A DNA stretch of 64,000 nt, taken from positions 13,045 to 77,044 of the forward strand of contig CAZXFH010000012.1 of the NCBI GenBank assembly GCA_964640055.1, written 5' to 3'. How positions within the stretch are numbered: position 1 is the stretch's first letter; each line of letters opens with the position of its first letter. The stretch is from CAZXFH01 sp964640055. GTDB lineage: Bacteria; Fidelibacterota; UBA2242; JAFGTP01. The translations under genes were made by a program, and so were the position numbers. Below, piece by piece: positions 35,204 to 44,900 of the stretch. The notes beneath the pieces were generated by a model that saw only the letters and a program-made list of their open reading frames with translations, had not been told where the DNA came from and ran no database searches.

Positions 35204-35641
35204 TTAATCATCAGTCAGGGGTTGCGGAGAGGAGGGCTTTTCGGCCGACAGCTCGGATTGCAGCTTGCGATAGGCATAATCCAGGGCGGCTTTGAAATCC
35301 TTACCATGGTTTAATTCACTTTTGTAAAAAGTATCGATCCAGTAAATAAGATTATTTTTTTGCAAAGAATCCAGTTGGGCATAGATCGTTACCAGGGGCT
35401 CCAGAATTTCCTGCTTATAGGCCGGGGTACAGTGCCGCAGGGTGCGGGCGTCCTGCATCTCTTTCAAAATTTCATTAGTGCGATAGAGGTAGGTGTGCAG
35501 AAAAACCTTTTTTTCGCTTGTGCTCAGGGTTCGCCAGTAGATCATTTGGCCGATAGACGAATAATCGGTTTTTGCCGGTTGCTGGGACCAACCAAAAACC
35601 AGTAAAACGAGGGTGATTAATATAATTTTAGGTAAGCGCAT
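35204..35641 (-). CDS. Small exported helical protein of unknown function
   Basis: About 145 residues. ATG 35641 is chosen because GGGAG lies about seven bases upstream and the protein then begins with a clean signal peptide (MRLPKIILITLVLLVFGWS, mature start QQPAK, another Gln start). A longer reading from 35683 would overlap ispG. The mature part is mostly charged alpha helix (TSEKKVFLHTYLYRTNEILK, DFKAALDYAYRKLQSEL) ending in a Pro/Ser/Asp-rich tail. I do not recognise the family. It sits between ispG and the LpxL-like gene on one transcript, so an envelope role is likely but unproven. Confidence 0.7.
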   Translation of the reverse strand: MRLPKIILITLVLLVFGWSQQPAKTDYSSIGQMIYWRTLSTSEKKVFLHTYLYRTNEILKEMQDARTLRHCTPAYKQEILEPLVTIYAQLDSLQKNNLIYWIDTFYKSELNHGKDFKAALDYAYRKLQSELSAEKPSSPQPLTDD

Positions 35642-35669
35642 GATTTTTCTCCCTTGTGAATATACTTGT

Positions 35670-36728
35670 TTAATATTTTTCAATTTCCGTTATTAGTTTA
35701 TCCAGTATATCAGTGGTATCGATCTTTTCAACAACCTGCCCCTTTTCGAAAAATAGAGCCTTGTGCTTGCCGCAGGCCACTCCCAGATCGGCTTCACGGG
35801 CCTCGCCGGGGCCATTGACCGCGCAGCCCATCACTGCCACGGTGAGATGTTTTTTCAGGCCGCGCACTTTTTCCTCCAACTGGTTGACAATGCCGGTTAC
35901 GTCTGTTTCAGCCCGGCCGCAAGTCGGACAGGATACGAGATTGATACCCCCGGTGGTCAGATGCAGGGACCGTAAAATGGCAAACCCGGCGCGCACCTCT
36001 TCTGCCGGATCACCGGTCAGACTGACCCGGATGGTATCCCCGATTCCTTCGGCTAAGAGGGTACCGATCCCAACGGCCGACTTAATGGTCCCGCCCCACA
36101 CAGCCCCGGCTTCGGTAACCCCCAGATGCAAGGGATAATCAAATTTCTGACTGAAAAGACGGTTGGCTTTGATCATCAAACGAACATCACTGGATTTCAG
36201 GGAAACAATAATATCCTCGAATCCTTGTGACTGGCAAAACTCTATATGGCGCCGGGCACTTTCAAATAAAGCCTCAGCTGTGGGTCGGCCATATTTGTCC
36301 ATCAGGTCCTTTTCCAGAGAGCCCGAATTTACACCGATCCGAATTGGGATTCCAGCGGCACTGGCCCGCTCCAGGATGGCCTTGACCCTACTCTGGTCAC
36401 CGATATTGCCGGGATTGATACGGATCTTATCAGCGCCCCTGTCAATGGCACCCAGGGCCAGCCGGTAGTTAAAATGGATGTCCGCTACCAGTGGGACGCC
36501 CATGTGTTGCTTGATTTGCGGCAGCGCCTGCAAGGCCTTTTGATTGGGCACGGTCACCCGGATAATTTGGCAGCCGGCGGCTTCCAACCGGTCTATTTCG
36601 GGCAGCAATTGATCCAGGTCATCGGTGTGGGCCGTGGTCATGGATTGGATTGGTATGGGTGCATCACCACCAATAGTCACATCCCCAACAAAGATCTTTC
36701 TGGTCTGCTTCCGTGTGAAATCTGTCAT
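35670..36728 (-). CDS. ispG: 4-hydroxy-3-methylbut-2-en-1-yl diphosphate synthase
   Basis: A ~352-residue IspG/GcpE, the iron-sulfur enzyme converting MEcPP to HMBPP in the MEP isoprenoid pathway. The TIM-barrel part shows VGDVTIGGDAPIPIQSM, PLVADIHFNYRLAL, KIRINPGNIG and LGVTEAGA. The C-terminal [4Fe-4S] domain has CPTCGRAETD and MGCAVNGPGEA, giving the three cluster cysteines plus the conserved Glu. Length is usual for the short bacterial form. ATG 36728 (MTDFTRKQ) is preferred over TTG 36737. It is the first gene of the minus-strand group leading to lpxL-like and msbA-like genes, so its promoter should lie in 36738-36860. Confidence 0.96.
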   Translation of the reverse strand: MTDFTRKQTRKIFVGDVTIGGDAPIPIQSMTTAHTDDLDQLLPEIDRLEAAGCQIIRVTVPNQKALQALPQIKQHMGVPLVADIHFNYRLALGAIDRGADKIRINPGNIGDQSRVKAILERASAAGIPIRIGVNSGSLEKDLMDKYGRPTAEALFESARRHIEFCQSQGFEDIIVSLKSSDVRLMIKANRLFSQKFDYPLHLGVTEAGAVWGGTIKSAVGIGTLLAEGIGDTIRVSLTGDPAEEVRAGFAILRSLHLTTGGINLVSCPTCGRAETDVTGIVNQLEEKVRGLKKHLTVAVMGCAVNGPGEAREADLGVACGKHKALFFEKGQVVEKIDTTDILDKLITEIEKY

Positions 36729-36737
36729 AAGAGTCAA

Positions 36738-37319
36738 GTTACTTACTCATGAACTTATTGACAATCAAAAAATCCGGGAATATGGTCTATGAAAAATGGA
36801 TTGATATTCGGATGGCGGCCATAAGCTTAAGGGGATTGGGATTTTTAGGGATGTCATAACCCCTTTGTAGAACAATTTTACAAATTGTTTAGCCATTTTT
36901 CCGACAGGAAAATGGCTACCTTCCAGAGCGACAGTCCATCAAAGGTCCTATAAACTTTTCTTCAAAGTAATCAAATCCTTCTATCAAAGGAATTTGATAA
37001 ACAGGTTATCCGTCAGGCGCCGGATCTCCGAACAATTTATTCTACATAGCTTTCAAAATCCCTCCCGGGAATTTTGAAAAAACAAATTACAAATTTGTTC
37101 TACAAATTTTGGTCCAGTTGTACCTGGTCATATTAAGCTGACTTTGGTTCGATGGGTATCGATACGATTTAAATTTTGCGGAAAAACTGGCTTAAATCAG
37201 TTGAAAATTGAGGGTGCTTATTTACGGGTCATACCGTCGGACTGCCCGGTACTAGATTCCAGGCCGCAACCGATCCGGAACATCCGTGTGAGCGGTGGGT
37301 ATAGATAGGTTATTATAAG
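36738..37319. other. Gene-free intergenic region rich in short palindromes
   Basis: About 580 bases between the 3' end of the gingipain-like gene and ispG, with no credible coding sequence. It holds five compact hairpins: AACAATTT with AAATTGTT (36871-36889), AGCCATTTTTCC with GGAAAATGGCT (36891-36917), an 11-bp stem at 36970-36998, TTTCAAAATCCC with its near-complement (37051-37079), and AACAAATT with AATTTGTT (37081-37099). None is followed by a clear T-run. The part near 37227-37270 resembles a segment of the rdgB/antiporter intergenic region in the opposite orientation. The ispG promoter must lie on the left side. Confidence 0.55.
36864..37106. repeat. MITE-like element with 12-bp terminal inverted repeats
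   Basis: TTTGTAGAACAA at 36864-36875 is repeated exactly in inverted orientation (TTGTTCTACAAA) at 37095-37106, enclosing 243 bases that contain no ORF but several nested palindromes. The two ends also each carry an 8-bp perfect hairpin. This architecture is that of a miniature inverted-repeat element or another mobilised non-coding repeat. I see no target-site duplication at the borders (flanks AACCCC and TTTTGG), and I cannot test copy number from this window. Confidence 0.45.
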
Positions 37320-40300
37320 TTACTTCAATAATAAACACTTCCCGGTCTTGTTTGCCTCTGGTGTGCTTATACGGTAGAAATAAACTCCGGAGCTGAACTG
37401 TTGCGCCGACCAGTCAATATGGTGATAGCCGGGTCCGAACAGCTCTTTATTCAGCAAGACATCCACTAATTTTCCATTGATATTGAGAACATGCACACTG
37501 ATACGGGAAGCCCCGGGTAAATAGAAAGGGATGGTGGTGCTGATATTAAAGGGATTGGGATAATTAGGCAAGATCCGAAATTTATCCGGAAGTTGCGCAG
37601 GCTGGGGAAAACCGCCCGAAATCATCTGCTGACTATGTTCATAGACCTGTACATCATCAATATAAACCCCTTCGGTCACGGCTTCATCATCACTCTGAAA
37701 GCGAAAGCGGACCTGCATCACGGTACCCGGTGAATATTGCGCCAGATCATAGGTGTACTTCAGCCAGTCATTTCCCGTGGGCAACATATCCAAGGCGCCA
37801 CCGCTGCCAATAAAATCCAAGGTTTGCCACTGACTGTCTTGTTCGCAAATGGTTTCCACATAGAAACCGGTTGTTCCATAGTTGGGAAATTCATACCAGG
37901 CCCAGAAGGAAAGTTGAGGCGCCTGGCCCGTAATAAAAGCTTCCGATGCCAGGCTATTATCCTGCGTATTGATATGATAATTGCGTTGGGGTTCAAGTCC
38001 GCAATACCAGGCATAATCACCCGAATGGTGACGTAGGGTGGAACGGTGCCACTGATCGGGAGAGCCGGTATGATGCCATTGATTGTCATTGGTTTCCATA
38101 TCGTCGGCAAACCCAAATTGTCCCACGGATATCTGAAAAGAACCGGACGAATAGCGACCATACTGATCCTGATAGCGGTATTGAATTTCGGGAAAAGTTT
38201 GCGGTTGACACTCAACGTCAATATTTAAATATATAGCAGCCGTATCGCAATCACCAGGACCCAAGCTATCCCGGGTCTGTTTGTGATAACTCGGAAAACT
38301 GAGTGCGTGGTGTTGTGTATCCAACTCCAGGTTCCAGTAGTCGGCAGATGCCAGGCCCTGATTCTTGCTTACCAGATAGAGCAGAACGGTTTCCCCGGGA
38401 TCGGCAAATCCATTAGCGTTGCTTTCCGTCGTCTCGCTGGTGATATGATCAGCGTAAGTCAACCCGGGCGTTTGGTAGCTTAAAACCACCCGGTCCTGCC
38501 ATTGATAACCATTTTCATCGGTAATAACCACCTTCAGCCGGATATCATCCCCATTGGCCAAGCTGGCTGCTTTTCTAAGGGTAAGGGTCGCGGTAAGATT
38601 CAGCGACTCCTGCGGGGCGATTGAATTAATGCTGGCTTGTGTGTCAACCACAGTAACATTTGATGTCAGGGCCTGCCACTGAAGTTGTGGTGCCACCGCA
38701 GTGTCATTCCCCCAGTTTTTTAATTCCACGCTGACCGTGAGGGTGTCGGTCCCGTAAAAATGTCCCGGATTCAGTTTCCGAGGCTGAAAGGATTTAATAG
38801 TGACCAGCGGTTTGTCACTGGCTACCATTACAGTATCTATCCGGGGAATATAATTATGTTTGGTAGCTGTCAAAATCAGCGGCGACACCGATTGTTCCAG
38901 GGTAAGGTTGAAAGCGGCGGTGCCATTTAAACCTGTCTGTCTGGTTTGGTATAGGGTACTGTCCCGCATAACACACAGCATCACATCTTTAAGTGGTTGA
39001 CCTTGAATATTGGTGGTATGGACAGTGAAAGCATTCTCTCCGAAACTTAACTGACCGGGGAATACCAGCTGAAGCGTATTCGGTTCATCCGTCCAAACCG
39101 GCATTTCCGGATCCCCCAGTAGGTTAATCTCATACTCGCACCAGCGATAGACATTTTCCGCCTGCGAAAGGGGCACATACCGGGCCTTGGCGGTGGCTAA
39201 AGCCGTGCCGGTATGCTGGATCTCTTCGGTAAAAAGCTGCTTGAAAAATTGGTGATCAAAGCGGTCGGAATAACCATAGAGTGGATTCCCCGGACTGCCC
39301 CAGCCATAGCGGGAGTTGCCCACAAAAGCCACCCCGCCACCTGCGGGATTGGTCAGGAAATGCTCGGCCACGCAATCCTTATCAAAAGCAGCCGGCCAGC
39401 ACCCAATGGAATAGAGCAAAGAATAGCGGTTCTCATTCTCCAGCGCCATCATATCATTGCGGGAAATATAACCCTCGCCCACACTTAAGCCGCCATACCA
39501 GGCATGACCGTTATGGTTAATTATGTTCTGACCCGGATTCATGGCGGCCAGGACACTACTCCGATTCTCGTTCCCAAGCGCTTCATAGAGCTTTGTGATC
39601 GGATCGAAACGGGCCGGTACATAATGATTATCAATATAATCCTTGCTCTCTCCGGCATTGGTATAAGGATTATGCCAGAGGGCCATGGCCAGAAAGAGCA
39701 TATTCAGGGCATGATTATCTGGGGGTTCTTTTTCATAGTTTAATTGCTTGTTGACCCAGGCGGTGGCCTCGATCCCATTTTCCACCGGTGCGCGTCCCAC
39801 AAAAACATCCGCATACATATCAACATTATCAGTTATTTCCCCGTAAATACTGTTCCCATTGGCATTCCAGTCGCCATCCAGATCCGCATAATAGAGATCG
39901 CAAGGAATATAGTTATCGTTATAATCGCCATACTCACAGTCAAAGGCAAAGACCTTACGATCGGGAATAATATTTGTATCACCTCCCAAAAGAAACCAGA
40001 GGGTCTGCCAGTTTTGCGCGGCATCAATGATAAAATTCCGGATCTGTGTCTGGTTATCAATACCCGGATCCGGATACTGATTGTAAATCCACTCCGTGGT
40101 CACTATCCTGGCACCCAAGCCCTTTTGATATTTCCAGTCTCTCAGGGGCTGAAAAGAATCAAACAACTGCTCGGAGGTGATAATTACATAGGGATGCGTT
40201 TCCGGGGCGACTAGAAATGAACCATCGCCCGGCTTGAATAAGGGTGATTCAGCAGCCAACTCTTGGGTGGTGATGGATCTCAAATTTTTATTAATAATAG

Positions 40301-40928
40301 ACTGTGCATAGCGAGATCGCTCTTTGGTTTTTGCCAGCGTATCCATTGATGCATAAAAAAAAGAGAGTGTCATTTCAGAAATAAACCTTACCCGGCGCTG
40401 TTCGGGAAAATATTGCACAGGATAGAGGCATATACCCGCAATTTGTTGGCCAGCGATAGATCCAGCTGATTTTATTTGTGCCACTTCAGCAGGAAAAGGA
40501 GTACTGCCGGAATAAACACTATTTTTCTTTAATGGACGGGGGATACTGGGATCTGATAATACCTGGGGCGGAGAGGCGGGTGGTAAATCATATTCTCCCG
40601 GGAGTTCCTGGCTGGAGACCCGGATTACACTAATACTGTCCAACCGTTGCCCGGCCGGTACAGGAAATTGTACAATCTTAAAGGGTATTTGCGGATATCC
40701 GGGCTGTTGTAATAACTCAAGACCGGTATAGCGCAGCTGATCATAGCCCCGGACCTGTTGCCAGTTCAACAGTTGCTTATCAAAATGAAATTGACGTGTC
40801 TCTGTTGCGCGGGTCCATGAAAAAATCAGCGCCATTATAACCATCAGTCGCATGATAGCAGAGTCTTTAACCTGGCGGATACTATGTAAAAACAACCTGG
40901 TGTGCTGGATAAAAAATATGTTACACAT
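37320..40928 (-). CDS. Gingipain-like cysteine peptidase (C25 family) with T9SS C-terminal domain
   Basis: A ~1200-residue secreted protein. After the signal region a propeptide-like N-terminus (to ~240) precedes the C25 catalytic domain (~245-620): PYVIITSEQLFDSF, TEWIYNQYPD..., the catalytic His in NHNGHAW (H475) and Cys in SIGCWPAAF (C510), spaced as in gingipains. Beta-sandwich domains follow (CARDB-like, ~680-900), then a MAM/cleaved-adhesin-like domain (FADDMETNDNQWHHTGS, ~960-1110) and a type A T9SS sorting domain (YPNPFNISTTIPF... ending KCLLLK). It should therefore exit through SprA. The start is uncertain: ATG 40928 is the longest reading, but ATG 40853 (MRLMVIMALIFSWTRA) begins exactly at a signal peptide. 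Confidence 0.88.
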   Translation of the reverse strand: MCNIFFIQHTRLFLHSIRQVKDSAIMRLMVIMALIFSWTRATETRQFHFDKQLLNWQQVRGYDQLRYTGLELLQQPGYPQIPFKIVQFPVPAGQRLDSISVIRVSSQELPGEYDLPPASPPQVLSDPSIPRPLKKNSVYSGSTPFPAEVAQIKSAGSIAGQQIAGICLYPVQYFPEQRRVRFISEMTLSFFYASMDTLAKTKERSRYAQSIINKNLRSITTQELAAESPLFKPGDGSFLVAPETHPYVIITSEQLFDSFQPLRDWKYQKGLGARIVTTEWIYNQYPDPGIDNQTQIRNFIIDAAQNWQTLWFLLGGDTNIIPDRKVFAFDCEYGDYNDNYIPCDLYYADLDGDWNANGNSIYGEITDNVDMYADVFVGRAPVENGIEATAWVNKQLNYEKEPPDNHALNMLFLAMALWHNPYTNAGESKDYIDNHYVPARFDPITKLYEALGNENRSSVLAAMNPGQNIINHNGHAWYGGLSVGEGYISRNDMMALENENRYSLLYSIGCWPAAFDKDCVAEHFLTNPAGGGVAFVGNSRYGWGSPGNPLYGYSDRFDHQFFKQLFTEEIQHTGTALATAKARYVPLSQAENVYRWCEYEINLLGDPEMPVWTDEPNTLQLVFPGQLSFGENAFTVHTTNIQGQPLKDVMLCVMRDSTLYQTRQTGLNGTAAFNLTLEQSVSPLILTATKHNYIPRIDTVMVASDKPLVTIKSFQPRKLNPGHFYGTDTLTVSVELKNWGNDTAVAPQLQWQALTSNVTVVDTQASINSIAPQESLNLTATLTLRKAASLANGDDIRLKVVITDENGYQWQDRVVLSYQTPGLTYADHITSETTESNANGFADPGETVLLYLVSKNQGLASADYWNLELDTQHHALSFPSYHKQTRDSLGPGDCDTAAIYLNIDVECQPQTFPEIQYRYQDQYGRYSSGSFQISVGQFGFADDMETNDNQWHHTGSPDQWHRSTLRHHSGDYAWYCGLEPQRNYHINTQDNSLASEAFITGQAPQLSFWAWYEFPNYGTTGFYVETICEQDSQWQTLDFIGSGGALDMLPTGNDWLKYTYDLAQYSPGTVMQVRFRFQSDDEAVTEGVYIDDVQVYEHSQQMISGGFPQPAQLPDKFRILPNYPNPFNISTTIPFYLPGASRISVHVLNINGKLVDVLLNKELFGPGYHHIDWSAQQFSSGVYFYRISTPEANKTGKCLLLK

Positions 40929-40976
40929 CTCTTTTAACTTGTTCTGGGTTAACTGGTTTCTTCCATCATAATTTTC

Positions 40977-41723
40977 TTAGTAGGGTCGCTTGTTTTCCTC
41001 AAGCATAGGCACAAAGCGAACCGGGATGACCGCTTTTTTGCTGAGTTGGTCTTGGGCCTTCTTTAATAATACCAGCTGCTGAAGATGACGTTCACCCACC
41101 GGAATAACCATGCGTCCGCCGATGACCAGCTGCTCCTGTAAAGGTGTGGGGATATGGCTGGGCGCACAGGTAACAATGATTCTGTCAAAGGGGCTCTGTT
41201 TTTCCCAGCCCTGATACCCATTGCCGATCTTTACCTGAATATTATGATAGCCCAGACTATCAAAGAGCGCAGCCGCTCGATGTCCTAATTCGGGGAAAAT
41301 TTCAATGGTATAAACACTGTCGCATATTTCTGCCAGCACAGCCGCCTGATAACCGGAGCCAGTGCCCACCTCCAGAACTTTTTCATGACCCCCTAAATCC
41401 AATAACTCCGTCATGAGTGCTACAATATAGGGTTGTGAAATGGTTTGTCCCTGACCAATCGGCAAAGGCCGGTCCGTATAGGCAAGCTTACGGTACTCTG
41501 GCGGAACAAAGAGATGGCGGGGTACTTTGCGCAGGGCTTTCAGAACATGTTGATCCCTTATGCCCCGGGCGACGATCTGTTGAGCCACCATTTCTTGGCG
41601 CCGGGTCCGATAATTTTGATCAGCAGAATCCTGTGGCCGACATTTTACAATATATTGTGTGCCGGCGCTAATGCTCAACACGATTAACAGCCTGAAAAAT
41701 ATTTTTTGGTGATAAGCTGACAT
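40977..41723 (-). CDS. pcm: Exported protein-L-isoaspartate O-methyltransferase-like protein
   Basis: A 248-residue protein of the Pcm family, which methylates isoaspartyl residues so that they can revert to Asp. Motifs: VPRHLFVPPEYRKLAY, DRPLPIGQGQTISQPYIVA, the SAM loop VLEVGTGSGYQAAVLAEI and IIVTCAPSHIPTPLQEQL. Unlike cytosolic E. coli Pcm (208 residues), it has an extra ~35-residue N-terminus with a hydrophobic stretch (IFFRLLIVLSISAGTQYIV), so the enzyme appears exported or membrane-anchored. SAM is normally absent outside the cytoplasm, so the location or topology is puzzling. It lies 48 bases upstream of the gingipain-like gene on the same strand. AAGGA seven bases before the ATG is its ribosome-binding site. 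Confidence 0.88.
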   Translation of the reverse strand: MSAYHQKIFFRLLIVLSISAGTQYIVKCRPQDSADQNYRTRRQEMVAQQIVARGIRDQHVLKALRKVPRHLFVPPEYRKLAYTDRPLPIGQGQTISQPYIVALMTELLDLGGHEKVLEVGTGSGYQAAVLAEICDSVYTIEIFPELGHRAAALFDSLGYHNIQVKIGNGYQGWEKQSPFDRIIVTCAPSHIPTPLQEQLVIGGRMVIPVGERHLQQLVLLKKAQDQLSKKAVIPVRFVPMLEENKRPY

Positions 41724-41755
41724 GCCTCAATCCTTTTACTGGATATCCCTGCTAT

Positions 41756-41784
41756 TGTTTAACCACTCCTTGAAAAAAAAGCAA
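41756..41784 (-). promoter_or_regulatory. Candidate sigma-70-type promoter for the Pcm gene
   Basis: On the minus strand TTGCTT (41784-41779) and TAAACA (41761-41756) are spaced by 17 bases, giving transcription start about 25 bases before the Pcm ATG. The hexamers are moderate matches, and an A/T-rich tract precedes them. Confidence 0.4.
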
Positions 41785-41849
41785 GTTAAAAATAAGCTTT
41801 TGCTAATGGTCTATGCCATAAAAAAATCAGTGATGGATCTGAATATTTA

Positions 41850-41876
41850 TTGACATTGACCTGCTCCGGGTATAAA
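41850..41876 (+). promoter_or_regulatory. Candidate promoter for the lamin-tail-domain gene
   Basis: TTGACA (41850-41855) and TATAAA (41871-41876) precede the favoured ATG at 41904. The hexamers are strong but the 15-base spacer is short, so confidence is low. If correct, the longer TTG-initiated reading from 41850 is excluded. Confidence 0.35.
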
Positions 41877-41903
41877 CTTTACAAAGATTGCACACGGATA
41901 TTA

Positions 41904-44900
41904 ATGCATTTTATTAGATATCATAAACTTTTCGTTATCTGCTGCCTTATCATGCAATATGGGACGGGTCAAACGATCAGCCTTAATGAAATTATGTTCG
42001 ATCCGGCAGGCAGTGAATATTACGATGAATTTATTGAATTGTACAACTATGGAGATCAGGCCGTCTCACTGGCCGGATGTCAGCTGGTGGTCAATGGAGT
42101 ACTTGATTCTTTACAATCTCCCGTGAATGAATATTCGATCCCGGCCAAAGGCTACGCACTTATTCTTGACCGTGGCTATCTGATTGATGGCGCTTCCCAA
42201 CTTTATCAGGATCTCATTCCGGCAGAAGCACTCTTATTGACAATCCCGTCGGCTTCCTTTGGTAGCGGAGGATTATCCAATACAGTTCCCAATTCGCTCC
42301 ATTTAATTTCTCCCCTGAGTGATACCCTAAGTTCTGTGATTACCACCCCTGATCAAGCGGCAGGTCACTCCGATGAAAAGATCCTTCCGGAGCGTGGGAA
42401 TACCACTGACAATTGGGGTAACAGTAAAGACTGCTTAGGAACGCCGGGTTTCCGCAACAGCATCACTCCCCGGGATCATGACCTGGCGATCACCGCTTTT
42501 AGCCTGATCGACACGGGCCTGACCAGCCAGACATACAGGTTTAAAATCGAGGTAAGCAATATCGGCCGTTTCGACTGTCATGCAGCTGATTTATATCTCG
42601 GAATTGATCACAATACCGACTCCCTACTGCATAACACTGAAATCCAATTTTCTACCAACATTACCCTTCCAGCCGGAGACTCAACCATATTCACCCCTAC
42701 ACTGTCCGACTGCCCGGCAGGAATTATGCTTTTGATCGCACAAGTAGATTTTGTATCCGATGAAGATCCGTCAAATAATAAAAAGTCGTATCCGTTGAAA
42801 GTCCCCTACCCTACTGATTGCCTGGCGCTCAATGAATTCATGTATTACCCGCGTTCATTCAGTGGGGGCGAATGGGTGGAGCTGGTCAATCTCTCCCCAG
42901 ACACGCTTAATTTAAAGGGATGGTCAATTGCTGATCAGAGCGGGTCTACAATCATCACTGATGAAAACTATATGCTGCCGGCGGATGAATATGTGGTCCT
43001 GGCCAATGATTCTTCCTTTTTAAATGTCTGGAACATCAACGGTAACTTTTTAGCCTGTGCCAATCACTTGCCGAGTCTGAATAATTCAGGCGATTCCATT
43101 ATCATTACCGATCTGACCGGTCAAAATATCGACGCTCTGAAATACAGTCCCGGTTGGGGATATGCGGAGGGTATTTCCCTGGAACGGCGCAATCCCTACC
43201 TACACAGCAACGATCCGGATAACTGGGGACTGTCCCAATGGGAAGCCGGCGGTACGCCCGGGGCTGCCAATTCGATCATGGCTTTGGATCAGAACTTAAA
43301 AATATGCATCGATAGTGTGGCGACGTTTCCATGGCAAATCCTGCCGCCTAAGACTCTCTTTATTAAAATTGTCATCCAAAACATTGGTTTGCAAACCGCT
43401 TTTAATTATGGGATTGAGATCCGGCACCATAGGCGGGCCGATTCAGCCAGCACAGGTAAGCTGCTGATTCAAAAAACCTATCAAGATTCTTTATTATCCT
43501 TTGACACTTTTAACGACACCCTAGCCGTTCCGGTTGACTGGTATGGCGCCGGTTTTTTACACTATGGCCTTGTTTATCATGCCGATCTTGACCTTACCAA
43601 CAATTCATTTATTGCCCCTTTAAATGCCGGTTATCCGGTTAAGAGTCTGGTTATTAATGAACTGATGTACAATCCGGAGACCGGCTATCCGGAATGGTTT
43701 GAATTATATAACCGCTCCGAACGCACGATCGATTTACGGGAATGGCGCTTCAAAGATGCCCAGAACACCGTTCACTATATAACCCGCGATAGAATCCAAT
43801 TACCCGCTGATGGTTATGGGATCATTGCAGAAAATGACAACTTCAGTGACAATTATCCTGATTTCAGCGGTCTGTTGATCATACCAGAAACCTATCCGAT
43901 TTTTAACAACACGACCGATTCAACCGTTATCTTGGATCCGGTAGAACAGCGTATTGACAGTCTGGGTTATCAAGCCAGCTGGGGGGACGTAGGCGGTATA
44001 TCTCTGGAACGTCTGAGCCCCAAATGGCCCACCAATCGCGCCTCCAACTGGGGCTTATCAAAAGAGGGTACCGGAGCCACGCCAGGTAAGATTAACTCTC
44101 TATGTGTAGCCGATTATAATCTGGCACTGGATTCGATTTATGCTGATCCACAGCAATATCCTCTGATAGCGGGTCAGGACTTAAGTGTCAGTATTAGCGT
44201 AAAAAATGCCGGTGTTGAGCCGCTGGATAATTATAACTTGATCATAAGCGTTTTCCGGCCCAAAACACCGGATCAGCACATTGTCTCCCAAAACTTGGAT
44301 ATCATCCGTTCGCTCAAATCAGGAGATACGGCTGTGACCCAAATAAACATCACTTCTATCTCAGGCGGCAACTGGCAAATTGACGCCCGGGCGATCAATT
44401 TGCTGGACAGAAATTTTGCAGATAATCAATCCAGCCAATGGTTAACCGTTGGCTATCCCTCCGGCAGCGTAGTGCTCAACGAACTTATGTACGCCCCTCC
44501 CAGCGGAGAAGCCGAATGGTTTGAGATATTTAACACAACCGATAAGGCTGTCGATCTGGGGTTATGGCATTACCGTGACGCCCGTTCCGCCTGGCAGATG
44601 ATCAAGGACTCCAGCTTTTTTCTGCCTCCCAAAGGTTATGCGATTATAGCGGCCAACCGGGATTTTTACCAGAGTTTCCCTGACTTTGACGGCGCTGTGT
44701 TTTTCCCCAACAGTTTTCCCATCTTAAACAATACCTCCGATTCGCTTTTTTTACGCGACGGAGGTTTGCATACGGTTGATACGGTCTATTACCGCAGTAA
44801 CTGGGGCGGAGCGGAGGGCATATCCATTGAAAGACGGAATCCCTATCAAGCGGCCTTACAGCCCGACAACTGGGGCAGCTGTCAGCGAGCACAGGGAGCC

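Noticed and set aside
36864..37106. Integron attC site or CRISPR repeats in the palindrome-rich gap
   Set aside because: No RYYYAAC/GTTRRRY ends, no integrase and no regularly spaced identical repeats; the hairpins differ from one another.
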